NCBI GenBank assembly: GCA_003149735.1
Contig: QANA01000065.1
Coordinates: 1-10,097 of the forward strand
Length of the DNA: 10,097 nucleotides
Direction of reading: 5' to 3'
Source: Clostridiales bacterium
GTDB taxonomy: Bacteria; Bacillota_A; Clostridia; Christensenellales; Christensenellaceae
Shown here: in pieces, positions 1 through 6,827 of the stretch
Position numbering within the stretch: position 1 is the stretch's first letter
How the letters are laid out: each line of letters starts with the position of its first letter
Program-made: the position numbers and the translations under genes
Notes under the pieces: model-generated
Told to the model about the DNA's origin: nothing
Databases searched by the model: none
What the model saw: only the letters and a program-made list of their open reading frames with translations

Positions 1-342
1 CAGTTCTCCCCAAGGTTTTTCCTGCAGCTGAGTATATCGGGTATCTTTAATAACGGGCACACGCAATGGTTCCGTTTTTCCGTTATCAAGTGTCTGGGCT
101 TGCAGGGAAGCCTGCGGGATACAAATAATACCGTCTGAAATGGGAAGATTGCTTTGTAAATCCAATAAAACAGGAGTAATGGTAGCGTAAGTAATTTTCC
201 CGCCTGAAACAGGAATGTCATCTGCTGCAGAAGATGTATTTAGCGAGGCAGCAAGGCGCAGCAGTGCCAGGGAGGAAGCGCAGAGTAACAGGCAAACGAC
301 GAAAATAGGTAATAACAAATGGCTTGAATGGGTAGTTTTCAA
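1..342 (-). CDS. Exported or membrane-anchored protein of unknown function, 3' end missing (runs off the left edge)
   Basis: The reverse strand is open for 114 codons from a TTG at 342 to the window edge without a stop. An AAGGAG-type ribosome binding site lies 9 bases before the TTG. An in-frame ATG at 351 touches the ribosome binding site directly, so the TTG is the better start. The protein begins with a short polar stretch (KTTHSSH) and then a hydrophobic segment of about 24 residues (LLLPIFVVCLLLCASSLALL), which looks like a signal peptide or N-terminal anchor. There is no good lipobox. The visible mature part (residues 40-114) is soluble and rich in Thr, Pro and Ile/Leu, without a motif I recognise. 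It is divergently oriented to the HD-domain gene. The real-gene call rests on the open frame, the ribosome binding site and the signal-like N-terminus. Confidence 0.6.
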   Translation of the reverse strand, partial: MKTTHSSHLLLPIFVVCLLLCASSLALLRLAASLNTSSAADDIPVSGGKITYATITPVLLDLQSNLPISDGIICIPQASLQAQTLDNGKTEPLRVPVIKDTRYTQLQEKPWGEL

Positions 343-365
343 AAGAAACATCTCCTTTTCTCGGG

Positions 366-392
366 TTCACATGATAATATATATGATATAAT
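366..392 (+). promoter_or_regulatory. Promoter of the HD-domain gene (extended -10)
   Basis: A perfect TATAAT at 387-392 is preceded by TG one base upstream (TGATATAAT), an extended -10. TTCACA at 366-371 can serve as a -35, but the spacing of 15 is short, so the extended -10 probably does most of the work. The start site would be near 399, giving a leader of about 20 bases that contains the ribosome binding site GGAGGAG at 409-415. Confidence 0.5.
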
Positions 393-420
393 GCAATTAA
401 AAAGAGATGGAGGAGTAAAA

Positions 421-993
421 ATGCATCATTTTTTTGCTTATTTATCCAAGATGAAACAGATTCGGCGTTGGAGCCTGATGCGGAATACACAGGAAGAAAA
501 CGTGAAGGAGCATTCTTTTGATGTGGCATTGATTTCCCATGGCTTAGCGCTGATTGCCAATACTTATTTTGAAGGAAAATACAATCCGGAAGAGGTACTG
601 GCGTTGGGATTGCTGCATGAAGCAGGCGAAGTGATTACTGGGGATTTACCTACGCCGATTAAATATTTTAATCCGGAAATACGGCGGGCATATGATCAGG
701 TGGAACAGGTAGCTTTGCGCAAAATTCATGGCATGCTGCCCGAAGAACTTCAGCTGCATTATGCGCCATATCTGTTTCACGAGGGAAATTCAGCCTATTC
801 TTTGGTGAAAGCGGCGGATAAATTGTGTGCCTACATCAAATGCCTGGAAGAAGTCAAAGGTGGGAATCAGGAATTCCAAAAGGCAAGGGAGAAGATTCGC
901 GGAGAATTGGAACAGTTTGCCGAACCGGAAGTACAGTATTTTATACGGGAATTTTTACCAAGCTATGAGCTGGCACTGGATGAACTGAATTGA
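421..993 (+). CDS. YfbR-type HD-domain 5'-deoxynucleotidase (variant metal site)
   Basis: This 190-residue protein can be aligned from memory over nearly its whole length with E. coli YfbR, a metal-dependent 5'-nucleotidase that removes phosphate from deoxyribonucleoside monophosphates in nucleotide salvage. Shared stretches are HFFAYLSKMKQIRRWSLMRN (2-21), ENVKEHS (26-32), GDLPTPIKYF (74-83) and the D133 region VKAADKLCAYIKCLEE. ATG 421 was chosen because GGAGGAG lies 5-11 bases upstream and the YfbR-like sequence starts there; the longer open frame from 328 adds unrelated residues. Expected metal ligands are H31, H66, residue 67 and D133. Residue 67 is Glu, giving LLHEAGEV where YfbR has HDASEV, so the aspartate of the namesake HD pair is replaced. 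E70 and D75 remain. The enzyme may be active with altered metal preference or may have lost activity; sequence alone does not decide. It is probably a single-gene transcript. Confidence 0.85.
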   Translation: MHHFFAYLSKMKQIRRWSLMRNTQEENVKEHSFDVALISHGLALIANTYFEGKYNPEEVLALGLLHEAGEVITGDLPTPIKYFNPEIRRAYDQVEQVALRKIHGMLPEELQLHYAPYLFHEGNSAYSLVKAADKLCAYIKCLEEVKGGNQEFQKAREKIRGELEQFAEPEVQYFIREFLPSYELALDELN

Positions 994-1097
994 TGGAGAA
1001 AAGAGAGGAAGAAGATTGCTGGATACTTCGGCAATACAGGCGATTTGATAGATGAAGTGTTTGTGACGAAAATTTGTGTGGAAACAGATATAACAGG

Positions 1098-1126
1098 TTG
1101 CAAACGACTTGGAACTATGATATATT
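1098..1126 (+). promoter_or_regulatory. Promoter of the T-box/proS transcript
   Basis: TTGCAA (1098-1103) and TATATT (1121-1126) are separated by 17 bases. The predicted start near 1133 falls just before the first T-box helix. The -35 is identical to that of the hydroxyacid dehydrogenase promoter at 4692. Confidence 0.6.
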
Positions 1127-1132
1127 GAATGT

Positions 1133-1349
1133 AACTTTAAATGAATGCGTTGGATCAGAGCATTTTAGCGGCGTACAGAGAGAGGGGTCAGGTGAAAGCC
1201 CTCCGTTGCATAACCCACTCTGACAGCAGCGAAGGAATGAACTTCGACGTAGCAGCTGCGTTAAGGCAAAATGAGATGCAGATATTTTGAATAACTGCAA
1301 TTAAGGTGGTACCGCGGTCTTTCGCCCTTAGAAGCGAAAGACTTTTTTT
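1133..1349 (+). promoter_or_regulatory. T-box riboswitch, proline-specific, controlling proS
   Basis: The conserved T-box sequence AAGGTGGTACCGCGG is present at 1303-1317; its UGGU can pair with the ACCA end of uncharged tRNA-Pro. Stem I is recognisable: TCAGAG (1155-1160) pairs with CTCTGA (1218-1223), GTTG (1149-1152) pairs with CAGC (1224-1227), and a purine-rich GAGAGAG segment (1178-1184) precedes a distal hairpin. The codon directly before the CTCTGA strand is CCA (1215-1217), preceded by AAC as in many specifier loops; shifting by one base gives CCC, so both readings are proline. Small hairpins follow, for example GCAG/CTGC around 1278-1298. Uncharged tRNA-Pro should stabilise the antiterminator and let transcription reach proS; charged tRNA leaves the terminator at 1317-1349 to form. 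Confidence 0.92.
1317..1349 (+). terminator. T-box intrinsic terminator (competes with the antiterminator)
   Basis: A perfect 9-bp stem (GTCTTTCGC 1317-1325 with GCGAAAGAC 1334-1342), an 8-base loop and seven T's (1343-1349). Its first base is the last base of the T-box sequence, as expected for mutually exclusive structures. Confidence 0.92.
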
Positions 1350-1386
1350 ATACAGAAAATGGATGACAGATATATTGGAGGATAGT

Positions 1387-2829
1387 ATGGCAAAAAAGAA
1401 AGAATTTGTGGAACATATCACATCGCAGGAAGAAGATTTTTCCCGCTGGTATACCGATGTGATCAAGAATGCCGACATGGTAGACTATTCCGATGTGAAG
1501 GGCTGTATGGTAATTAAACCTTATGGTTACGGCATTTGGGAACTGATTCAAAAAGAACTGGATGCGCGTTTTAAGGCAACGGGGCATAAAAACGCATATT
1601 TTCCCATGCTGATTCCGGAATCTCTGCTGATGAAAGAGGCTGAGCATGTAGAAGGTTTTGCTCCTGAAGTCGCATGGGTAACGCAGGGTGGCGGAGAACC
1701 GCTGCAGGAACGCTTGGCTATTCGCCCCACCTCAGAGACGATTATTTGTTCTATGTATTCTAAATGGGTACAATCGTACCGGGATTTGCCGTTATTGCTC
1801 AATCAGTGGTGCAGTGTCCTGCGCTGGGAGAAGACGACACGCCCCTTCCTGCGCACAGCGGAATTCCTTTGGCAGGAGGGCCATACCGTCCATGAGACCC
1901 AGGCCGAAGCGGAAGAAGAAACGATGCGTATGATTCGCGTCTATAAAGAGTTTGCAGAGAATGTGTTGGCAATTCCGGTAATTGCGGGGCAGAAGAGCGA
2001 AAAAGAAAAATTTGCAGGAGCAGATCATACCTATACTATGGAAGCTATGATGCTGGATGGCCGGGCATTGCAAATGGGAACTTCTCATAATCTGGGACAG
2101 AATTTTGCCAAAGGATTTGATATCAAGTATCTGAGCAGAGAAGGTAAGCAGGAGTATGCATGGCAGACTTCTTGGGGTGTTTCCACGCGTATGATTGGCG
2201 GTATCATCATGGTGCATGGTGATGATCGCGGATTGAAACTGCCTCCGAAAGTGGCACCGATTCAGTGTATGGTGATTCCGGTGGCAGCGCATAAGCCGGG
2301 CGTAACGGAAAAAGCCAGAGAACTGAAGGCGGCATTGGCTGCGGCTGGCATTCGCACAGATATTGATGAACGTGAACAAAGCGTTGGCTGGAAATTCAAT
2401 GATTGTGAATTACGCGGCATCCCGATCCGTATAGAAATCGGTCCGAAAGATCTGGAACAGGGGCATGTGGTGGCGGTTCGCAGAGATACTTTTGAGAAAA
2501 TCACGCTGCCTTGGGAAGGTTTGGAGGATGCAATCTGCAAATTACTGGAAGAGATTCATGCCAATATGTTTGCTATGGCAAAAGCGTATCGCGATGCAAA
2601 AATCTATCATGCCGAAAACTTTGAGGATTTTAAAAAGGGAATTGAAGAAGGGAAAGGCTTTGTAAAAGCTCCTTGGTGCGGCGAAACGGCCTGCGAACTT
2701 GAAATCAAAGCGGAAACGGGTGCTACAACGCGTTGCATGCCGCTGGATGAGCATAATGAGGTAGAAGGGGTCTGTGTACATTGCGGCAAACCCGCTAAAA
2801 AGATTATGTATTTCGGCAAATCTTATTAA
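1387..2829 (+). CDS. proS: Prolyl-tRNA synthetase, archaeal/eukaryote-like short form
   Basis: A cytoplasmic class II aminoacyl-tRNA synthetase of 480 residues that charges tRNA-Pro. The N-terminus (FVEHITSQEEDFSRWYTDVI) is typical of the archaeal/eukaryote-type ProRS that some bacteria carry, and the length fits this form. The roughly 180-residue editing insertion of the longer bacterial form is absent. Class II motif 2 is at R146 onward (RWEKTTRPFLRTAEFLWQEG) and motif 3 at 271-287 (GGIIMVHGDDRG, with R281). An anticodon-binding domain follows, then the extra C-terminal domain with C431, C436, C450, C463 and C466, likely metal-binding, ending in Tyr. ATG 1387 was chosen over the upstream in-frame GTG because GGAGG lies 5 bases before it and because the upstream stretch is the T-box terminator. 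The T-box with a proline specifier confirms the substrate. Confidence 0.96.
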   Translation: MAKKKEFVEHITSQEEDFSRWYTDVIKNADMVDYSDVKGCMVIKPYGYGIWELIQKELDARFKATGHKNAYFPMLIPESLLMKEAEHVEGFAPEVAWVTQGGGEPLQERLAIRPTSETIICSMYSKWVQSYRDLPLLLNQWCSVLRWEKTTRPFLRTAEFLWQEGHTVHETQAEAEEETMRMIRVYKEFAENVLAIPVIAGQKSEKEKFAGADHTYTMEAMMLDGRALQMGTSHNLGQNFAKGFDIKYLSREGKQEYAWQTSWGVSTRMIGGIIMVHGDDRGLKLPPKVAPIQCMVIPVAAHKPGVTEKARELKAALAAAGIRTDIDEREQSVGWKFNDCELRGIPIRIEIGPKDLEQGHVVAVRRDTFEKITLPWEGLEDAICKLLEEIHANMFAMAKAYRDAKIYHAENFEDFKKGIEEGKGFVKAPWCGETACELEIKAETGATTRCMPLDEHNEVEGVCVHCGKPAKKIMYFGKSY

Positions 2830-2850
2830 TACAATAAGTGTAAAATTCAC

Positions 2851-2885
2851 AAAACTACTATACGGTTTGTATAGTAGTTTTAATT
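2851..2885 (+). terminator. proS terminator
   Basis: A 13-bp stem (AAAACTACTATAC 2851-2863 with GTATAGTAGTTTT 2869-2881), a 5-base loop and a T-rich exit. Sequence homologous to ftsH begins directly behind it. Confidence 0.75.
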
Positions 2886-3646
2886 TACGTAAAAATCCAT
2901 ATGGGAAAGATGTGGATTTTACACAAATTGCTCGCATGGCTTCCGGAGCATCTGGCGCGGAACTGGCAAATATTGTAAACGAGGCGGCTTTGAGGGCTGT
3001 GCGAGAGGGCAGAGATGCTGCCGCTCAATCGGATCTTGAGGAAAGCATAGAGGTTGTCATTGCGGGTTATCAAAAGAAAAATGCAATTTTGACAGATCGT
3101 GAAAAATGGACAGTGGCGTATCATGAAATTGGTCACGCACTGGTAGCTGCGTTGCAAACAAATTCGGCTCCTGTGCAAAAAATAACAATTATTCCCAGAA
3201 CTTCCGGAGCGTTGGGATATACGCTTCAGGTGGATGAAGGGGATCGTTATTTAATGTCAAAGGAAGAGGTCGAGAATAAAATTGCTACGTATACGGGAGG
3301 AAGAGCGGCTGAAGAAATTGTTTTTCATATGATAACAGATATTGAGCAAGCAACTCGTTTGGCGAGAGCGATGATTACGCGTTATGGTATGAGTGAGAAT
3401 TTTGATATGGCAGCATTGGAAGTTGTGAATAATGCATATTTAGGTGGGGATACTTCTCTTGCTTGCTCTGCAGAAATGCAGGCGGAAATTGACCGGCAGA
3501 CAATAGAAATCATAAAAAGAGAGCATAAGAAAGCCATCAGGCTTTTGGAAGAAAATCGTGATAAATTAGATGAACTGGCTAAATATTTGTATGATGAAGA
3601 AACCATTACGGGTGAAACTTTCATGAAAATATTAAACCAAGGATAA
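2885..3646 (+). pseudogene. 5'-truncated FtsH-type zinc metalloprotease (C-terminal part only)
   Basis: The open frame encodes about 253 residues that match only the end of an FtsH protease: the AAA+ lid (DVDFTQIARMASGASGAELA at about 10-29), then the M41 peptidase domain with the zinc motif HEIGH (3122-3136), the downstream ligand Asp in DIEQATRLARAM (3338), and the usual C-terminal helices. The membrane segments and the Walker A/B and SRH parts of the ATPase, some 350 residues in a full protein, are missing. The usual TTGASNDIEQAT is shortened to ITDIEQAT, an in-frame loss of about five residues. No good start is visible: GTG 2912 and ATG 2936 are in frame but have poor ribosome binding sites, and the proS terminator stands in front. 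The frame has no stops or frameshifts, so the loss is recent or the stand-alone peptidase is still made. A remnant of a second ftsH paralog is the better reading. Confidence 0.75.
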
Positions 3647-3664
3647 GCCGACTTGTAAAAATAA

Positions 3665-3705
3665 ATAAAGCAAAACGCCGGGGAGATTCCGGCGTTTTGC
3701 TTTAT
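3665..3705. terminator. Bidirectional terminator between convergent genes
   Basis: A perfect 17-bp inverted repeat (3665-3681 with 3689-3705) around a 7-base loop. It has a GC-rich core CGCCGG/CCGGCG and A/T outer arms, so it offers a U-rich end on both strands. It separates the ftsH remnant (+) from the exonuclease-like gene (-). Confidence 0.88.
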
Positions 3706-3717
3706 GGCAGAATTGAA

Positions 3718-4563
3718 TCAAAGATTATCGATAGTCTGCAGGCATGCCCGCATTTTTAAAACGTCATATTTTGGATTGTGTAAATCGCCTTCCACTTGTA
3801 CTCCGAAAAGTTTGCAACATTTATCCAATGACAACGCTCGATTTGCTACCTTGACACAAGCATCAATGTTTTTGATCTTAAAGAAATTATACAAATCATT
3901 GCCGAACGTCTTCTTGACAAATAAAGCGTCGGTATCTCCATAAGTATAAATTTTTTTCGCACGAGAGAACATATCAATAAAATAACGTTCATAATTGCGG
4001 ATATGTTTTGCTTCGCAGATGTCATCAATGGAATAGGTGAGCAGTTCGTTGTAGACACGGTCCCACAGCCGGTGTACGTACTTTGAATCGGAAAACGGTT
4101 TAGCGATTCCTTCGTAAACGATAGTCTCATTTTCACAGATCAACTCTGCATACCAGCCACAAATGCGCATATTCATCGCTTCAAAATCGATGTATAAGAT
4201 AGGCTGGAAAGCCGGAGGTGCAGGCTCCACTGCTTTTTCTTGATAAAGACGATAAATCTCGTGATTGGGACCAAACGTGTGTTTGATAATATTCTCATAT
4301 TTTCCATCGGGGACAATGGAAGTAGCGTTGGTGAAAACCTCTGAAAAAAAGCTTTCCATCTTTCCAATATACTCAAAAGTTTTTAGCTGCTTTTTAGTAT
4401 AAGGGGAGTTATAAAAATCCGAAGGTTGAAGCTTATCCAGAGAAGCGGTACTCTTAAACGGCCTTGCGCCGCCGTTATAATATGCATTGGAATCCGTGTC
4501 ATGCATTTCCCAGGCGCATATTTTTTCTTTGACAGTAAATAATTTAATGTTTAACGTAATCAA
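3718..4563 (-). CDS. DEDDh-type 3'-5' exonuclease-like protein with an unknown N-terminal region
   Basis: 281 residues. The second half has the hallmarks of the RNase H-fold DEDDh exonucleases (DnaQ/RNase T relatives): ExoI DxE in ILYIDFEAMN (D126, E128), an ExoII aspartate in IYTYGDTDA (D210 or D212), and ExoIII H-x4-D in LHNPKYDVLK (H262, D267). Each follows a hydrophobic strand or lies in a helix as expected, so a metal-dependent 3'-5' exonuclease activity is likely. Residues 1-118 match nothing I recognise; they include an aromatic, Ser/Thr-rich part and a short PAPPAFQP linker before the nuclease domain. The TTG at 4563 is the first start after an in-frame stop, and the AGGA before it is only 3 bases away, so the true start is uncertain (next ATG at codon 20). 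It stands alone and converges on the ftsH remnant. The substrate (DNA or RNA) cannot be told. Confidence 0.75.
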   Translation of the reverse strand: MITLNIKLFTVKEKICAWEMHDTDSNAYYNGGARPFKSTASLDKLQPSDFYNSPYTKKQLKTFEYIGKMESFFSEVFTNATSIVPDGKYENIIKHTFGPNHEIYRLYQEKAVEPAPPAFQPILYIDFEAMNMRICGWYAELICENETIVYEGIAKPFSDSKYVHRLWDRVYNELLTYSIDDICEAKHIRNYERYFIDMFSRAKKIYTYGDTDALFVKKTFGNDLYNFFKIKNIDACVKVANRALSLDKCCKLFGVQVEGDLHNPKYDVLKMRACLQTIDNL

Positions 4564-4691
4564 TCATCCTATGCTTTTGTAATTATAAATATATCAATAT
4601 ATAAAAATATACCATAGAATGTGTACTTTGGCAAAGTAAATCTGCAAAATATTTGTGGACTATGTGGACTATTCTGATGCCGGGCAGTTTC

Positions 4692-4720
4692 TTGCAAGAC
4701 TGGAAAAAATATGCTATGGT
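4692..4720 (+). promoter_or_regulatory. Promoter of the 2-hydroxyacid dehydrogenase gene
   Basis: TTGCAA (4692-4697), a 17-base spacer and TATGGT (4715-4720). The start site would be near 4727, leaving a leader of about 45 bases with GAGGAGAAGAGG before ATG 4774. Confidence 0.55.
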
Positions 4721-4773
4721 TATATCGCTTATAAGTGTATGTAAAAACCGTTTTAAGAGGAGAAGAGGCTGGA

Positions 4774-5739
4774 ATGAAAATTGTATTGATAGAACCGTTG
4801 AGTGTTAAAGAGGAAGTAATCGAAGCATTGAGTGAGAAGTGGGTAAAAGCGGGGCATATTTTTTCGGCATACGATACGCGGGCTCAGAGCGTGGCAGAGT
4901 TACATCAAAGAGCAGGGGATGCAGATATTATCATTGAAGGAAACCAACCGTTGGACGCAGAAGCACTGCGTGGGTTTAAAAAGTGCCAATATTTGAGCGT
5001 GGGCTTCTCTGGTATTGATCATGTAGATCGTGCGGCGGCGGAACAAATGGGTATTATGGTCAGCAACAGCGCCGGATATGCTGACGATTCAGTGGCGGAG
5101 TTGGCTTTGGGTATGATGTTGGGATTACTGCGCAATATTGCGTTGGCAGATCAAGCCTGTAAAGCCGGAAAAACAAAAGATGGTCTGGTAGGCCATGAAT
5201 TGTTGGGTAAAACGGTGGGAATTGTGGGGATGGGCGCCTGCGGGTGCCGGATGGCAGAAATTTTGCAGGCATTTCGATGCCGGGTGCTTTTCTACGCGCC
5301 GCGTATCAGTGAGCGGGCAAGGCAATTGGGAGAGAGCGTTTCCTTACAGGAACTTTTCCGTAATTCGGATATTGTTACGTTACATTGCCCGTTGACAGAA
5401 GAAACGCGTGGAATGGTTGACACGGAATTGCTGGCTTCTATGAAGCAGTCGGCATTGCTCATTAATACGGCACGTGGGCCTATTGTAGATAGTAAAGCTT
5501 TGGCCGAAGCATTGAATACGGGCAAAATTGCGGGAGCCGGTGTAGATGTATATGAGAATGAGCCACCCATTACACAAACACATCCTTTGTTACAGGCGAA
5601 AAACTGTATTACAACGCCACATGTCGCTTTTGCCAGTGCAGAATCGATGATAAAACGGGCGGAAATTGCTTTTGGCAATGTGGATGCTTATTTGGCTGGC
5701 GAGCCTCGTAACGTAAAAATAGCGGTAAATCACAAGTAA
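4774..5739 (+). CDS. D-isomer specific 2-hydroxyacid dehydrogenase
   Basis: This 321-residue cytoplasmic oxidoreductase interconverts a 2-oxoacid and a D-2-hydroxyacid using NAD(P)H. It has the family layout: a split catalytic domain (about 1-100 and 290-321) around a Rossmann domain with G152-M-G154-A-C-G157 after GKTVGIV. The catalytic set is in place: R234 in TARGPIVD, E263 in GVDVYENEPP and H283 in TPHVAFAS. The end of the second Rossmann strand reads FYAPRISER, without the acidic residue that usually selects NAD; the Arg suggests NADP(H), as in glyoxylate/hydroxypyruvate reductases, but this is inference. The exact substrate (phosphoglycerate, glyoxylate, hydroxypyruvate, 2-oxoacids of amino acid fermentation) is not readable. 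ATG 4774 was chosen for its AGAGG site 5 bases upstream and the standard N-terminus MKIVLIEP; the 13 codons before it look non-coding. It has its own promoter and terminator. Confidence 0.88.
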   Translation: MKIVLIEPLSVKEEVIEALSEKWVKAGHIFSAYDTRAQSVAELHQRAGDADIIIEGNQPLDAEALRGFKKCQYLSVGFSGIDHVDRAAAEQMGIMVSNSAGYADDSVAELALGMMLGLLRNIALADQACKAGKTKDGLVGHELLGKTVGIVGMGACGCRMAEILQAFRCRVLFYAPRISERARQLGESVSLQELFRNSDIVTLHCPLTEETRGMVDTELLASMKQSALLINTARGPIVDSKALAEALNTGKIAGAGVDVYENEPPITQTHPLLQAKNCITTPHVAFASAESMIKRAEIAFGNVDAYLAGEPRNVKIAVNHK

Positions 5740-5745
5740 AAAATG

Positions 5746-5774
5746 GTAAGGCTGAAAAGCCTTACTATTTTTTT
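5746..5774 (+). terminator. Terminator of the hydroxyacid dehydrogenase gene
   Basis: GTAAGGCT (5746-5753), GAAA tetraloop, AGCCTTAC (5758-5765), then TATTTTTTT. Confidence 0.9.
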
Positions 5775-5776
5775 GC

Positions 5777-5805
5777 TTGCGGAAATATAATATCGATATT
5801 ATAAT
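5777..5805 (+). promoter_or_regulatory. lysR promoter with an overlapping palindromic operator
   Basis: TTGCGG (5777-5782), 17 bases, and a perfect TATAAT (5800-5805). The spacer is filled by a perfect 18-bp palindrome, TATAATATCGATATTATA (5786-5803). A protein bound there would block RNA polymerase, which fits the negative autoregulation common among LysR-type regulators. The ATCGATATTA part recurs upstream of the alcohol dehydrogenase gene (6975-6984). Confidence 0.6.
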
Positions 5806-5827
5806 ATCAATACTATTGTATTGATAT
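5804..5827. repeat. Inverted repeat in the lysR leader
   Basis: ATATCAATAC (5804-5813) and GTATTGATAT (5818-5827) around TATT, directly downstream of the operator palindrome and covering the predicted start site near 5812. It could be a second binding half-site or a 5' hairpin of the mRNA. It has no poly-T tail, so it is not a terminator. Confidence 0.55.
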
Positions 5828-5852
5828 CTATAAAAGGGATGCTGGAGAACGG

Positions 5853-6788
5853 ATGAATACATTATATTTTAAATATGCAGTGGAAGTTGAACAGACCAGA
5901 TCAATTACGCAGGCCGCAGAAAACCTGTTTATGGCACAACCCAATTTGAGCAAGGCGATAAAAGAACTGGAAGACAGTTTGGGAATAATCATTTTTGAAC
6001 GAAACTCCAAAGGGGTGACACCTACTAAAAAGGGAATGGAGTTTTTAGAATATGCAAAAAATATATTGGTTCAACTAAACAAAATGGAAGCGCTTGCTTC
6101 CGAAGATAACGGACAACGACAATATTTCAATATTGCGATTCCGAGAGGAAGCTATATTGCCAATGGGTTTATTAATTTTGTTTCTGAACTGGATTATAAA
6201 AAAGAAATTGATATCAATATTAAAGAGACAAATTCGATGGAGACAATTTCCAGAATTTGCGAAAACACATTTTCTTTTGGAATTATCCGTTATCAGGGAA
6301 GTTACGAAACTTATTTTTTGGACTATCTTCAGGAAAAAAATCTATGTTATGATTTGATTTGGGAATTTGAATACTTGGCCTTGATGTCGGGGAAACATCC
6401 GTTGGCGGAAGAGAGAGAACTTTCACAGGAAAAATTAGCGCAATATGTGGAAATTGTTCATGGGGATACTGTGGTACCGTATTTGTCTGCAAATGAATCG
6501 AAGCGCAATGAAAAGTCGAAGGCCAAGAAAAGAATTTATGTGTATGAACGGGGAAGCCAGTTTGATATGTTAACTTATATTCCCTGGACATATATGTGGG
6601 TTTCGCCCATTCCTGAGAAATTGTTGCGGCGTTACGATCTGGTACAGCGAAGGTGTACGGTGGCCAATAATAAATATAAAGATATATTGATTTATCCCAA
6701 AGGATATCAATTTTCAGAGCTGGATAAAAAATTTATTGATAAGTTATATGCTTCCAAAAATGAAGTGGCTTTTAGAGAATATCATTAA
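5853..6788 (+). CDS. LysR-family transcriptional regulator
   Basis: 311 residues. Residues 1-62 are a LysR winged helix-turn-helix: TRSITQAAENLFMAQPNLSK carries the helix-turn-helix and AIKELEDSLGIIIFERNSKGVTPTKKG the recognition helix end and wing. A linker helix follows, then a periplasmic-binding-protein-like effector domain (about 90-300), which is only loosely conserved, so no inducer can be named. ATG 5853 has GGAG about 7 bases upstream and gives the normal LysR N-terminus. LysR proteins act as tetramers on palindromic sites, repress their own gene and often activate a neighbour. Here a palindrome lies inside the gene's own promoter and a related one sits upstream of the adjacent alcohol dehydrogenase, the most likely target. 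The usual divergent arrangement is absent; the target lies downstream on the same strand behind a terminator. Confidence 0.9.
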   Translation: MNTLYFKYAVEVEQTRSITQAAENLFMAQPNLSKAIKELEDSLGIIIFERNSKGVTPTKKGMEFLEYAKNILVQLNKMEALASEDNGQRQYFNIAIPRGSYIANGFINFVSELDYKKEIDINIKETNSMETISRICENTFSFGIIRYQGSYETYFLDYLQEKNLCYDLIWEFEYLALMSGKHPLAEERELSQEKLAQYVEIVHGDTVVPYLSANESKRNEKSKAKKRIYVYERGSQFDMLTYIPWTYMWVSPIPEKLLRRYDLVQRRCTVANNKYKDILIYPKGYQFSELDKKFIDKLYASKNEVAFREYH

Positions 6789-6796
6789 TTTTGCGA

Positions 6797-6827
6797 AAAC
6801 GATAATCTTAAAAGATTATCGTTTTTT
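6797..6827 (+). terminator. lysR terminator
   Basis: A 12-bp stem (AAACGATAATCT 6797-6808 with AGATTATCGTTT 6813-6824), a TAAA loop and six T's (6822-6827), just behind the lysR stop. Confidence 0.85.

Noticed and set aside
993..1055. A 20-codon frame starting at ATG 993, overlapping the stop of the HD-domain gene (TGATG)
   Set aside because: Stop-start overlap is suggestive, but there is no ribosome binding site apart from chance purines, the product is a charged 20-mer without pattern, and the proS promoter begins soon after.
994..1128. Open reading in frame with the HD-domain gene after its stop (WRKERKKIAGYFGNTG...), as if the gene had been shortened by a stop
   Set aside because: The HD-domain protein already has the normal YfbR length and ending, and the extra residues overlap the proS promoter.
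1792..2379. 195-codon frame on the minus strand inside proS
   Set aside because: It is a shadow of the strongly conserved proS frame, with a Cys/His/Phe-rich, unstructured composition and no ribosome binding site.
2774..2884. Upstream start of the FtsH-like frame inside the end of proS (ATG 2774)
   Set aside because: These codons overlap proS in another frame and the terminator; the residues are not FtsH-like.
5786..5827. Adjacent palindromes upstream of lysR as a CRISPR-like or transposon-end repeat
   Set aside because: There are only two different inverted repeats, no spacers and no transposase; the placement over a promoter fits an operator better.
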